The translations under genes and the position numbers were made by a program. From NCBI RefSeq assembly GCF_949628215.1, contig NC_134277.1, positions 55,872,918-55,936,917 on the forward strand: 64,000 nt of DNA, given 5' to 3'. The stretch comes from Phalacrocorax aristotelis. Taxonomy: Eukaryota; Chordata; Aves; Suliformes; Phalacrocoracidae. Each line of letters starts with the position of its first letter. The stretch's first letter is position 1. The notes beneath the pieces are model-generated. The model did no database searches and was not told where the DNA came from. It saw nothing but the letters and a program-made list of their open reading frames with translations. Below, piece after piece: positions 42,501 to 57,500 of the stretch.

Positions 42501-45500
42501 GTGCTGCAGGTAAGGAACACAGAGCAATGCACAGTACCCTAACACAATGATATAGAATGAGAAAAATCTAGTATTGCCCACCAAGTCCATTTCCCGTCCC
42601 TCTTTAGGCGGGTAGACCTAGAAAAATATCCACTGTTAGACGACTGTTAGTTAACTGTTCTGCCGCTTTAAAACCAAAACCAGCTTTAATAATTTCCAGT
42701 GCCAGATAATACATTTCATATCTTATATTGAGAGCAGTATTCACAGCATCTAGTTCAGCCACCTCACTCGGGTGCAATTCAGATGAGTTGTTTCAGTAGT
42801 AAGACTAACGCTCCAGAGAGACAGAAAGATGCGTAGTCAACTCCTACCCTTTACAAGCATTTAGTCAACGACTGTAGGAACAGAAACTATCCAATCCAAA
42901 CGACCTAGCAAAGTTCATCATCCCAACCCAAACCAGGAAAGCCTGAAGGAAAGAATGTTATAAAAATTACTTCGTATTTCTTCTTTTCAAGAAGCCAGTC
43001 AATGTGGTCATCTTGGTCCCGCTCTTTAGCCACAACCACATCTCTTGGGCTGATGATATAAAAAAGTGATTCACCTTCCGAATACTCTGCAAATGCATAC
43101 ACAGTTTTATTATTATTATATTTTCCTTAAGTAAAGCCCTGCTTTTTAGTACACCCTTGAGGGGAATTTAAAAAGAGGAGATACAAGGAAGATGGCAAGG
43201 CTACTCCTGCAGAACATGCTTGTTTGGGAAGCTGTATTTTCCAATAAATTAAAACTGGTTTAAATGGCAAAATAGCTTTCAGAAAAAAAACAAACCACTA
43301 CAGCTTATTGCAAATTCTGATTCATCCACTATGTGTAAACTTTATGATGGTTTAGAACACATTATTATACTTTTAGAGGACTATTACACTACATAGCCTG
43401 CAATAAACTTATCCTCCCCATCAAGGTCAAGGCCATCAAAAGCATACATGATAGATGCCATAACCCCTGGGGACACAGCACATCATTACAGCAATGCATT
43501 TGCAATGCTATAAGTTAAGGTTATGTGTATAATGCATTTGCTTATACCATAAGCCTCTATTTTTGAGTAAGCTCAAAGTAAAAATGTACTTAAATGTAAA
43601 ATCAAACAGAGAAGATGACTGTTCAGAATAGTTATTAGTTCCACAGAACCCATGAAGAAATACCATCAATATTTTGTAGGTACAGGAAAGAAATCCATCC
43701 CCCATCCTTTATCTGTATCTATACATGCATACAAATACACCCCTGAACTGATAAGCAACTCACAAAATAATGTTTCTTTTAAAGCTATCAAAAAAATTTA
43801 GGCTTGTCAGGTCAACTAGAATATTCATTAAGCATAAAAGTACAACTGTGGGCATCAATGTTCTGCTTAGGGACAGGTACAAAGAAATCCCAGTTCTACT
43901 GATAGCAGCAGAGATGTTCTGGAGATCAGGAGGAGATATACTATATTTCTAGTGGCTTAAGGGCACTGATGTACACAAAGAGGCCTGCCAAGCCTATGAT
44001 TTGAAGGATGCTGGCAGAGAAGATGCTTAAAAATCAGATTCATGGATTTTAAAAGCCAGAAGGAATGTTTCTGAATAACACAGGCTATAAAATCTTCACC
44101 AAGGAAGGATTTCTGCATCAGCTTTGCCATATGTCTTTCTGAACTACAACACATATATCAGAAAACCACCCCATCTTATTTAAAAGGCTGGTATATATTG
44201 TGCCAGAGCTTAATCTCCCTGCCTGTTACATAATTAAACCTATCTTCTAGGCTGAACTTGCCAAACTCCAGGTCCTATTCATTACATTTTACCATTCTGG
44301 GGTCTGTTATACCCCAACAGCTTTGTCAGTACGGGAAAGCTAAACATCAGTGTGCTCCTTTTATGTTGATCCAGGTGCATCTTATTGTTGAAATGACATT
44401 TATTTAATCTTTGTCTATGAAACAGCTTTTCTGGACATTGTATCTCTCATTTCACTATTCCTGAAGGCCCTTGTGCCTGAAGAGACACAGAGCTCCTACA
44501 GATCACATGTTGAATACATATCCATTAAAGATACTGCCTTCCGTGATACTGGACATTACATGAGTTCTATATTTCTGCCTTCCCCATTATGTCTGACTTG
44601 ATAGATGGCACTACAAATCCTGATGTTTAAATATCCAGATCTGTTTTCTTTCAGGTGACTGGTTCGTGTGGATTTCCACTTTATACTTCAGTGTCGTAGG
44701 CAGTTATAGACAGTTATTCAAGAAGATGACATAAAAATGAAAAAGGAGGCCGAGTCCTCCTACATCAAGTCTTTTTTAAACAAGTTATGAAAATAAAAAA
44801 TATTAAGAACACCTACCTAAATGATAATCTCTACATTCGTTTTCCTGAAATCCTCTTACTGTTAGTGCATCAGAAGAGATCTCTTCACATGACTCAGGTA
44901 GGGGTTGTACAATATCCAGTCTAGGCCTTGCACAACACTCCACTTCCTAGAAAAACACAAACATCTTAGCTGCATCCTACACAATTTACCTTAGCAATGT
45001 CAGCTGATGGTCATCTACAAACAAGGCTGAAATTCAACAGCTGCAAACATTCCCAAAGGTCCAGTACTTTGCACTGGATACTCAGTTGCGCACCATAAAA
45101 GTTGCATAGTTGTACTCTACAGAGTAGCTGTAATTGCATCTGAAACACAAAGGGAAATTATTCCTACTTGCAGCTTGCCTCCCTTGAACAGATCAGTGCA
45201 GAGAAGGAGGTTTAGACAAGACACAGGTCTAACTCTTCCCCTGAGTTTGCTCACTATTTTCTGCTCTTGGTCACAGAACTTTTCAGGGTTATCACAGATG
45301 GTCGTCAACCATTGCATTCAACAAGCAACAGAGCCATTTAAGACATGTACTCAGCTGGGCTCAGGCCCCGAAGGACAGAGCTCTATGAATCAATGATATT
45401 CTGGTACCAAGATGAACTTGTTTTTTTTCAAAGCTGGTGTTTAAGTTTGCACTTTTAAGCGTCCAGCAGCAGCTGGGAAGAAATTAATCTGAGAATAATG

Positions 45501-48500
45501 TAAAACCCTTGCTGTGCTGATAATCTTAGAATATCATGAACTTCCAAGTGCAATGTAGGTGGTTATGGTAAGACAATGTCATAGATTTTCATCTTCTGTT
45601 CTAGGGAACCCACTGCCTTCAACTAGCTGTATTTTTAATTAAGGTCCAAGACAATCCCTTATTTTCTGCTTCTGGCTGTGAGTTATACAAAATGCAGAAT
45701 GAAAGAGTGAGGAGACATATAAAGTGGATTTACACAGCTCTAGCCTACCCATTTGGCAGCATCATCACGTGGGTCTTTTCTCAATTTAATTGTTCCAGTG
45801 CAAGTGGGGGGTGAGCAGAGAGGCAGGGAACTCAAAGCAAGCCATGAGTTCAGTTCTGATTCAATTTGTACAAGTAGGAAGCTGTTGCTTCAAAGCTGTG
45901 AAATCAAGCATAGGAAGAACTCACAACCCAACAGCATTTTTGGCGAGCAGTACTTCTCCTGGAAGGTCAGGCAGCTTGGGCTCCACGGAGCCAAGATGGC
46001 GTTCCCACCACACCATGACACAGACTCAGTGTCAGGGAGGAGAGGAGTTTTGTTTCTTTGCTAGAGTTACCCGGAGGACGGAGAAGTTATCAAAGTCCAG
46101 CATTCAGAGTTTGTTTAAATGGCTAATTAAAAGCCAATACATGAAAAAAAACTCTTTCCTATGTTCTATTACCATTATATCACCTGAAATTCTCATCTTT
46201 CTTTCCTGAAGCAGTTAGACTTTAACCTTTATCAGTCACTACCTCCTTTATACTACCTCCTTTCACATGCTGCTACTTCATTAAGAGCAGCTTCCCAATT
46301 TTCTTGCTCCCTAGCATTTCAACCCACCTTTTCCTCCCCCTTCCTTATCTGATTTGTTTGCCTCCTCTTCTTTCACTGACTCTTCTGCACTAGAGGACTA
46401 CTGTACCGGCTCTCTTGGGAAACACTGCTGTGACATTATTTTTCTCCTTAATACAAATAAAGAAATTATAATCTGACATCCTGCAGCAGAGCTAGAAGCT
46501 AACCCTATTGATTTCAGCAGGCTCGAGCATTTGTTTGAACCTACAGCATTTCATTGCCTAGCAACTTGTGCACCCAGTTGCTTAAGGTTACTATGGTGAT
46601 GGTTGTCTAATGCAGACGTACTATCAAAGAGATGATCAAGAGCATCTGCCATTCTCACACCGCATCTTCAAGGATTTCCTCCACTGCCTCGCCTTTTATT
46701 TGGCAACATGAAATAAATGCCGGAGACAGACACAGCACTCGCCTGTGCGCAGTAAAAACGGCTGACATGAATTCTAATTTCTACCTATCTACAGATGTAT
46801 CTTGGTGCACACAACTAAAGGTCCTGGAAGCAAGGGAGACAATGATGCCACTTGCTTGCAATAATGCATCCCACCACTGCCGCAGTGACTCCTATTGCTT
46901 GAGTTGATCAACTTCACTACTCTCATTTCTTCTAAGATGCAGTGTCAGCAAGCTCCTCTTATAGCTAAAAAAGATCCTTTATTTCATCTGATGCAGAAAC
47001 AGCAGAAAAAGAAAAGGAGTGAAGGGGGGTGGGGAGGGGAGAAGGCATTAAAAAGAAGAGAGAAAGACCATCTATATCTAGAGCCCTTCTCTGCCTCTTG
47101 CAAGAAACAAAGGAACCCAGATAGGACTTCTGAAAGGTAAGTACATCAGTCATCAGTATCACCTCCACTGACCTTATTTTATAGGTCAGAGAAGTTTCTG
47201 TTCGCTACCAGCGGACTACAAATTCTTTCACAGATCAACAGATCTATGAGACTAGTATAAGCACCAACTCACAGAGCAGTTTAGTGTTGTGAAGAAACTG
47301 TAACATAAAAACAATTACCGTTTTTTCAGAAATCTCCTTTACATAGGAAAGTATAACAAGCTGGTCACAGAGAGGCGCAAGTCCACTGATATAGAATTCG
47401 GTGTCGAACTGGAAAACTGAAATACAGGAAAGATGACAGATTGTTAAACAAATTGATGTGTATGAACTACTCCCTAAGAAAAACATTCAACTGATTTTCA
47501 CTGGCGACCAACACCATGCAGTAGCACTTCAGAGAAATGAAGACTCGATACATATAACAAACCTACAGACTTTTCCCAGTTGGATCAGCAAGATGAAAAA
47601 TTACATTTAACAGATTAAATTCCATTAAAGCTTGCAAGAAGAAATGTTTGTGCTCCAGGACATGCTAGAGATGAAACATTTTAAATGAATGGTCAGCCTG
47701 ATTTTCAGTGATCACGCTGAAAAAATGGAAGCAAAACCAAAACTAAACTCAAGAATACAGGCAATAAATAGAACATCTTCACTGGTTTGCATATTCGCAG
47801 CTAGTTCACGTGACCATAAAAGAATCACATGTACTACACCTACTGGTATGATAAATGAAAATACAAAGATCATTATTTATTTAACTATCACCACGCTAAA
47901 CGTCACAGGAAGATTTACAGATACCCTCACTACAAAGAAAACATACAGTTAAATAGTCCCTTTCCTTGTTCATAAAACTGAAAATGTAATTTCCCAAAAC
48001 GGAGACAGTTACGTCACGACTATTTTGAGAAACAAAAAAGAAAGCTGAACTGCATTTATTAAAAGCCTCATAAAAGCAGACCTCTGCCACAGAAATAGCT
48101 AGTTAGTTTTATTCTGCTGGATTTACAGTGCAGGCATTCAACATCTGGGAAGCCCTCTCTCATGGGGCCCAAAACAGGCATCACCGAAGTGCTTATTTTA
48201 GATAAACTTATACCTATAAGCTCTTACAAAAATATTAGATGCATCATCATTTTCTCTCAAAACATGGTTTTAGGAAAATCTAAGTATAAGTAGGAAAAAA
48301 GTTTCCTTGTTTACTGCTTAGCATGCTACATTACTAATATCTACTGCTTACTAAAATAGTTACTGATTATTTTAGTAAAGCAAAGAGAAAATGCAGCATG
48401 ACACAAAAAAAAGCTAATTTTCTTTAGCTAAGGTAATAAGAAGGAACAGGAGAAATAATCATCCTCCTGCTAAAGGAGAAAAAAATACTGTCAAGTAAAG

Positions 48501-51500
48501 TACAGATTTGACACCTGTCTCTCAATGAATAAGCAAATACTGTTTTTCTCTTAATGACTGTTGACACTTCGACATCACTGGGGGACCAAAGCACAGCACA
48601 AGGGTAGAGCACTCAGTCTATTCTGGGAGAGGGTAGGTTCACATTTGTAATCCTGTACATAATTATTTTGTTCTAGCCTGCAAGACTGATATTACTTTGA
48701 CTGTGTCACATGTTGCTCTGAGTGATGATTTTAAACAAACCATGTCAGAAACACCTACATAATATATCTTACTCCCAGTTTACAATTTAGTATTTGGCAT
48801 TTTAAAAGAACACAGAAGGCAGGAGATAAAACATGGAAAAGAAAAAACCAAGTGAAATCCATAATGCTGGCTAGAAGGACAAGCAAAGAAACTTTGATTT
48901 CAGCGTTAAAAAGTGTCAAGGGAAGGCTATCAAAGGCATATAAAATATTGTGGTTTGAATTTGGAGAGGAAAACAGCATGGTGAATGGTACCTTTATAAA
49001 GATTATGGGGACAGTTTTAAAAAAAACCATGTGTGCTTCTTTGACTTTCACTGGAACTTTAGTTCCTTTGCCAGTGAAAAAGTATGTAACGTCCACATAA
49101 TGGTGTATTTAGGATCAAGCAGTGGTACTGTTCCACAAGACAGAAGAAATAAACAAAAATCATCACTTTAAGTTTGGTTTTTAAAGAGAGTTTAATTTTC
49201 TTGGTTTCACTTTCAGCTTTCTCTCAGTTCATCCTCCTCAAGAGGCCTTGTTGAAACACAATGCTCCATCTCTGCTGCTACAGCCTTGAACAAAGAATAG
49301 CTGGCATAGACAGTGCATCTTGACCTGATAAAAAAACCTTTGATGCAGCTAATCAAAAAAGTTTTACTGAAAAATATTATATAAGTAATAGCTGCACAGA
49401 ACACTAATAGGTTAATTGGACTTACTCTCTGGACACTTTGTTGTGATGAAAGGGGGGGAAAAATCCAACACACAGGTATTGCAGAGATGCTGTTAACTTG
49501 AAAAGGATCCAAAACAATTAAAAGAAACATAGTACTGAAGTAAATGGGAATGACCAAGGTTTGGCCATGTGTCATACATGTTTATGCCTGTCATAAGAGA
49601 AGATGGAAGATAATGCTGACAGTGGATCTACTCTATGTTCAGCATCTATGTACAGCTGTCAAACAAATTACCAGCAAGCAAAAAGAAGAAACCGGCAAAT
49701 CTGTTTTGTTGTTCATTAAACGAAATGTATGAAATACACCACACTACAGAAGTAAAACAATAGATGCTACATTATTTACCTAAAGTCTATAACGCAACTT
49801 TCTTGGGAATTTAAAGATCCACACACATGTGGTGGACTGAAACTAAAAGAATTCTATTTCATTTAATCAAATCTCAAAACCAGCCCCTGCTTTTCCAGTG
49901 CAGATTTATAGAGTGAAACTCTGGTTACATTGATTTCAATGGGTCCAAGGTTTCAACATTGTCTTTTGGGAAAGTAAGCAGGAAGCTGAACTAGCATGCA
50001 GAGAATTAACATGAAATTTAATGTGTGGAGAAAAAGATGGATTTTTAATTTTTTTTAATTCCATATGACATATGAAAGAAATGGAAAAGCCAACACACAA
50101 GCTAATTTCTAGGTAGTCCACTCATGTATCAACAGCTGCAGAGCCACAAAGCACCATGAACTGGCCCAGCTTACCTAGAACTCTGGTGCACTGTTAGATG
50201 ATGGGGTCATGCCATTATGCATTCCCAAATCACCTTTTAACCGGCTACTTCAGGCACATCTGCAAAATTTTCAGTCATTGCTGTGGGCCACAGTACAGCA
50301 TACCCTTAAGTGTTTTCAAGATGGTATCTCCAACACCAGTGTTTTTACCAAGCTAGGTTATTTATGCAAAACAAAATAGTATACAAAATGGCTATGATAC
50401 AAATATGATCATGTTCACGCAGTTGCATCTGATATAAAATATAAAAAGACTTTTTTCTTCTTTTTTCCACAGTATGTGCATTCAATTCTAGCTAGACGAC
50501 CAGAAAAGGTCCCATATAAGTATCACTTAAGCTGTCTTCAGATGAATAGAAGCAAATCACAAAGCATACACATATATACACTGTATATTTTGTTGAAATA
50601 GAAGAATATTCTTACTTTTAGGTGTACTATATAACATAATCCTTGAAGAAAATAAAAATCTCCTATTTTTTTAACATTCATATTTTTCTCTGAAAAACCT
50701 TCATATACAAACACCTGCCCCACCATTTAAGTATTTCCCTACAAATTGTTTCTATCTGCCAAAAGACTCTGCAACAGTCTTAATACATTCAATTTTTCAG
50801 GGCAGACCTACCTCTGACTAGAAGCCTGAGCAGAAAGCTCAGGATGTGCCCAGTTAAAGACATGTCAACCACAACTCAAAAGAAACTGTGAACTTCTGGG
50901 GAGGAGCAGTGCAGTAACCCATATGAAGGTCCTTTATTTGGGCTTGAATATCCTTAGAACTCCCAACTCCCTGCAGATTTTCCACCCACACTACTATATG
51001 TGAAATAAAGCAACTATTTACCTAAACATATACATGTTTTGGCATTTTAATGGACTAATCTTTTCCTTGAATTTTAGTAGGAAAGGCAGTAGGGTAAGAC
51101 TAAAATCGATTGTGGGTCCTATGCATCAATGACTAGCAAAAACTGTTGCTTCCAAACTTGGAATTCACACCATCTGCTATTCATTTACAATAGAAATGGT
51201 TGGAAAAAATCATATTCAATTTTATTTTTGTTCAAATGTTGAAGGTCCAGAAAAGCTTTGGAGAAAATTTAGCAAGCATTAATCAATCATTCTGTATACA
51301 ACTTCAAATGCCACATGGCAAAGAGGAGGAGCATTTTCATTAAAGCTAAGCAGGGCAATGAAAATGATACCGTTAATTGAATATGACCACCGAACAAAAA
51401 AAGCCACCTGGGTTTAAAATCAAAACCCTGTAAAAGCTCTGTCACTGAAAGCTGTTGCTTTATTACTTGCTAGCAGCACAAAATGGAAACGAACAAGAAT

Positions 51501-54500
51501 TTCGATACTAAAACAAAACAATTTATCTCAATTACAATATCACACTAATCAGAAACATCAGGAAAAAAGCCCATTCCTTCCTCATGCCAGTAATCATCCA
51601 TCTGGTGAGGTCTACTCTTTCAATTAAATCAGAAAAATGTTTTGTCTACTGTAAGCAGTGTTACAATTTGCTGTTTTACCTGCAGTCAGGTTGTGAGAAA
51701 TAGAAGTGCTACCATGGTGCTGAAATCATCTTACCCCTGTTCCACCTCACACAGCAATAAAAATCATCTTTAGAAATACGGCAATTGCCTGTACAACTCT
51801 CCAGCTACAGACACACAGAACTGTTAAAGAAATCCCGTGGAATCCCTGATGACAACTGGAAAGTCAGGAGCTTAAGTTTCAAAGCTTCAAAGTTGATTTT
51901 CTGAAAAACTCTTTTTTTCCGTTACACGTTGAACTGACAAAACGTTGTTAACCAACAGGGAAAATATTCAGGAGTCTGATAGCTTTGACTAATTTTATCA
52001 AGAAATTTATAAACGATCGGTTTGGTTTGTGGCAAAACAGGATAAGCAAAAGTCTAAATTGAATCAGCTATATAAATGGGTTGAGATTTTTTTTTCTTTT
52101 TGGCAATTTGCTTCTTAGAGTGTAGCACGCTTGTTCCAAAGAAATGTCTACATAAATCAGCATATAAAGTTGATGACATTTAGTCACAGTTAATTTTCTG
52201 CTCATCACATTCATCACCTGAGCTTTAAGTTCCCTCTATATGAAGAGAAAAATGCTGGTATGGTAGATGCCAGTATCTCACTTTACAAACCAAAAACTAA
52301 ATACTCCCATGTTTTCTTTTCAGATAAAATGTGCTGTGTCAATGCTTGGTGGTAACTTGCCGTGCAGTTATACAGCTATTCCCTCACAAAACATATGAAT
52401 GTGTTATTACAAGCATATCCACAAAATGTAATTTTTAAACCAGAATTCTACATTGTGGGGAATTTGGAGGAATGCAGAGGGGGGACAAGTGCTCAAGAGG
52501 CGTTGCTGGGTGGTTAGCACCTGAAATTAAGCTGAGATTCCCCAGATAAAATTTGGGCTAAAATAAATTGAATAGGAAGTCTCTAACTGACAAGTCCTCT
52601 ACTGACTTCCAGTGTTAATATCTATTTTCCACTATCATTAACAACCTCGGTAACTGAGGCAGAGATAAAGCACTTCTTTATAAAAGTATATAAAATCTCG
52701 AGTTACTTGACCAGGCCATCAAAGACTACATGCCCTTTTTCACTTTGAAAAGGCATCATATTAACTGCAAAGTGCTAATTGGTTCTTCAGCAACCACCCT
52801 TCTTGCAGGCTCCCGTCGAGGAAAGGTTCTCTGTTCAGACCAGTAGTTGTCCAGCATTACAGCTCTTGTACACACATCAGGAGCAAGCACAGAGGTCAAG
52901 TACTCTTTAAGAAGGATCACAATGGCATTTAGTCCACGTTAAGCCTGTAATTCAATACCAATACTTTCTAATCAATACACTACTTCACAGCGGTAGCTGA
53001 CAGAGCTAAACTGATAGGATCTGCTCATCTAACATACATTTAAACCTAAATAGAAACATTTCACTGGAGTTTATCGTCAACACTGAATGATGACCCATGT
53101 AGGCAATGAACTGTAACATATAACCAGAGACAATGGAAAAGATTACTGAAGAAAAGTGCCATTAATATACCGAAAGATGTAAATAAAATTAGCAATGCTA
53201 CACGGGTCTCAGTGCATGAGACCTGTATAATTCATCTAATTTATTTTACATGTAATCGTGGCATTATCTTCTTTAAAATAAAACAGCTAGAATAGTTTAG
53301 TGGTGTTACTTTTCCACATTATGGGCCATTTGGTTTAGCATCACAGTAGATACCATATTTATTTCCTGCCTCAGAGTACATATGGCTATGTGTCAAAACA
53401 GAATCAAAGATGAGGAGGGCCTTGTTACATAGGATCCTATGTACCTAACCTGCAATGCAGGAAATGCTCTGTTTCCTTATTCAATGGGCTGCAAAACACT
53501 GAAGAAACATTTATGATCTACTGATACGATCATGGTTTACTATCATATTATTGTGGAACTTTGGGGCCCTCAGAATGGCTCTGAGAGAGTATAAATCTGA
53601 AACCACTGAGATATGAGAAAACACTATATTGTCATAGGCTCCATAGGTATTACCCTGATGAACAGAGTATGAAGTCTCCTACTTTACCTCTGGTTTTGCA
53701 AAAAATTGTAAAGGCAGGAAGAAAGAAAACAAACAAAAACACTAAATGTGGCAAAAGTTATACTGTTATGGGTTTCATGATGCCAAGATATTATAAGCCA
53801 AAACATCTAAAGGATATTCAGCTATCCTGCCACTGAAGGGTATCATTGCCTTGTGTAAATTCTTAACATTATGAAAGTGTTTATCAGCTTATGCACCCAC
53901 TTAGGATATTAATGGTCTTGCAAAAAAACTATACTGGCTACTGCTCTGCCGATTAATAATATCAGACGTTCCAGCTACGCCTTTGAAAAGTAAAGTTGAA
54001 ATAAAGTTGAAATAGATGCTATGGCATGACACACAGCTCTCAAGAAGACCTTCTATATGATTACATCAAAAGCTATTGTAATTTATATCGAGGCTTGAAC
54101 AAATAATGTCTCCCTCTTTTCCCTCCCAATCTAATATCCACGTTCCAATGAGTGCTGCTGACAGCATTTGGCAGAGCTGTTTCAGTGCTTTGACCTGAAA
54201 CCAGAAAGAAAAATCTCAAGCACATTGTTAACAGGTTAAGTTAGATAAAACACCTGTCCTCAAGAATACAGAGAAGATTTTAGGCTAAAAATTCTAAGAT
54301 GAAAAAGTTACTTCCACAAAAATCTCTAACCTTCAGGTCTGCACCTAAATAATCTGATGGCAGCTATTTTATTTTAAATGAAATTCCAATAGTCAGTCAC
54401 ATAAGACTAGCTCCCTCCACACAGACACACTATAGCTGAAGTAGAAGTTGCCTCTGTTCACTATGTAAAACCCCCCATGTAATTATTTTCTAAAAGCTAC

Positions 54501-57500
54501 TTATGGGTACAGAAAATATTATATAAAAGATTGGAGACTAAAACTCAAGACTAAACTTCTCCTTGACAAAATTATCTCAAATATCCCAGAATTCCACAGT
54601 CAACAATTCTGTTGAGACTATGTAATCTTAAACAACAAATAGCTTTCAGGTCTCAGTTAATTGTCAGGCATGTCATCGCCTCTCAGTATCCAGAGTTCCT
54701 ACAGAGTGTAACAAGTCCCCTAGTTGATTTTCAGAAGCTATTTTAAAATGTTTCTTTCCTGAAATCAGAAAGCAGAATATACACCTATGTCATGCACCAT
54801 TCTAATCTGACATGAGTCAGGATCTTCCTTGAACACTCTTGTCTACAATCTCATGTCAAAGTTTACAAACTGTTGTCCGCTCCAGCCTGCATAGTCCCAG
54901 AGGGGCTGTTTATCTTCCCAGCACTACCTCTTCATAGATATTTCCTTTCTCCAGAATAAGCTTCTGGGGACAGTTGTGACCTTTTGTTTACATCCCCTCT
55001 TCCCCTCCAAATTTCCCCTGAATTCAGCTTTACACTTTCCTTAACATACAGTTTTGTCAAGACCTCTTCCATTAATCAGCAATAATGAAATTTATTCACA
55101 TCACCTAAACCAGACAAGTAAGAAAGCAAAGGAGAACATAGAATGCAGAACCAAAAAAGGCAACAAATGAAATTCAAATCCATTTTCTAGTACTATATGA
55201 AAGAGATATTAAAAAAAAAAGAGAAAAAAATTATAAGCAGTATAGTCAAGCAATACATAATCAAATAAAGTAGTGTCTATTTTCTCCTTACTACTACACC
55301 GATCATCAACCAAGATGAAAAACCAAGTTCTCTGTAGGAATCTGCGTGAAGAGAAAGTTAAGACATCCACTTTTCACACAAGGATCTCTGATTTTAGATG
55401 ATCACAGAATTTAAGACTGTCTATTAATAAAAAAAAAGAAAAAAAAAGACTATGCAGGAGGCCATTATGACAACCTCATCAACTAAAAGTGAGGAGACAT
55501 TTATGCTACGACTACATGTTGCCTCTGAACTGTAACAGCTTTTTCAGGCTAGAATGTGAAAACAGACCTTTACAGCTCATATCATTTTGAAAAAGAGTGC
55601 ATTCATACAATCATACCTATTTCCACATAGCGGTTTGGAAGGTCACGCATTTCGCTGGCATGCCGTTCTTTTACTGAGCAGATCTAGGAAACAGAAATTT
55701 GGATCATTATGATGAACAAACAAACTGTAATTCCTAAAATGGATCCAACTTTTCCCAGAAATTCTTTTTCTTACTGAGGCATTCTCGGACATGCATTTCT
55801 GTATTTGAAAAACACAGGCTAAAAAACAGTGACGATGCATCGCTGAAGAAAACCAGACAGAAAAGTTGTAGCTGTAGTCCACTGCCTTATAAGTATGCTG
55901 GGAGAGGAGAAGGAAGATGGACCACACGAGAGAAATCTGAAAACATCTGCTCACTATGATTTCTTCATAATAGCATATATGTGTTTGGTTTTGGTATCTG
56001 CTCACACTTTGCATCTCATTACCTTACCATTTCAGTAAAAATATGCTACTGCAATTTCAAATAACAGGAGGAGAGTATGTACCTATAAAGAAATGCAAAT
56101 ACCCAAATGTCATGAAGCACACACAATACAAGGGGGAAGACAGATGCCAAACTTAGGACAAACCTCCTCATTTTTAAAAGTCTATGTTTAATGCTCCAAA
56201 AGGTTTTTATACTTCACCTACCTCACTTTACCCTCCTTTTCCATCTACTCCTACCAAGCACTTTTAATTTCCCACTGTGCAGTGATGTAGCAGCCTGTTA
56301 TTAGAAAACAGCTAACAGGCTTGTAACAAACTCATGTCAGGTGCTGGCCTGAGCAAATCATAGTCAGTCTGCAGTGCACAAGTTTGAAATGCCAGTTTCC
56401 TGTTGAAAGCGGAACAAAACCCCAAGCAGCCTGTCCCCCACCCCATCCCTTTTTCCCCTCCCCACCCCACAGTTGACCAAAATGATGTGGTTGTTTCTGC
56501 AGTCACAACCTCCTCAGCCCACAGAACAGTCCTCTCCAAAAATACCTCATGGAAAGTTGTTCTTTCTTAATGCTAATCAAAAGACATGAATTCAGCAGCC
56601 CACTAAAAGCTTTCAGAAGAGGAAATCTCTCCAAGGCACAGAGGAGAGAAGTGTCCCCGAGGATTACATTCGCTGCGTGCTCACACACAGAGATCTGTCT
56701 GACCGCTGGGTGTCTATCACTCCTCCCCCTCATGAGGGTCAGTTCAATGACATTTCTATGGCAGCAGGAGTTCTGCACACTCTAGTCAAACCAAATTCTA
56801 TTTTTTTCGATTGTCTTTGCTTTTCAGAAATAATCCTCTGTTTGTCTGTGATAACAGCAAGCATTTATTACAAAGACAGGTAATTGCACCTTTACTGAAT
56901 TTCCCCAGCCAATAATCAGCGTTAAATTATCCTTCCAGCAAAGGCTGCAGGGATACATATCTGGGCGAAGGCTTATGTCATCTCGAGGCACATTGGTAAT
57001 TCTTTGCTTGGAGATCATGTCAAGTATCTTCACGCCCTGAAAGTTTAAATACAAGAGAACTTTATTAAGTATGACAAACTCCTACTCAACACATCCCATA
57101 TTATTTTGTACACTAAGGCAGCCATAGCAGTTCATGGCGTAAGTTTCAGGGTAGGGCTGAGTGCGCCAACAGAAAAAGCTCTTGATACAAAGACCCATCT
57201 AACCCAGGAGGTGACAGAAGGAATGAAGGGATTAGGGTAAGTTAGATATTTTAAATTCACATGCCAAATGAAAAGATATAGTAAGTAAATGGAAAAGACA
57301 CAATAAGTGAATGAGTGATAGACTAGCAACTCCAGTCAGGAGCCAGTTCAGCTTCTTGGCCTGTTGCTACTACTGGAGAAATTAAAAAATCCCAGCTCTT
57401 CCACAACATCCCCTGTAGAGAAGCAGAAATTTCCACCTTGGAAAAAGAAATGATGCAAAGCAACAGCTCATTAAGATAAATTAGGCCAATCTGTACTTCT

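Noticed and set aside
42314..42532. 72-codon minus-strand frame as an extra VPS41 exon
   Set aside because: VPS41 is complete without it; flanking splice phases do not fit and no homology is visible.
45790..46209. 139-codon plus-strand frame
   Set aside because: No recognisable domain, no conservation evidence, entirely intronic; length is within chance for this patch.
53085..53150. TGATGA ... CTGA spacing resembling a C/D box snoRNA
   Set aside because: No terminal stem, and it lies on the strand opposite to the host transcript.
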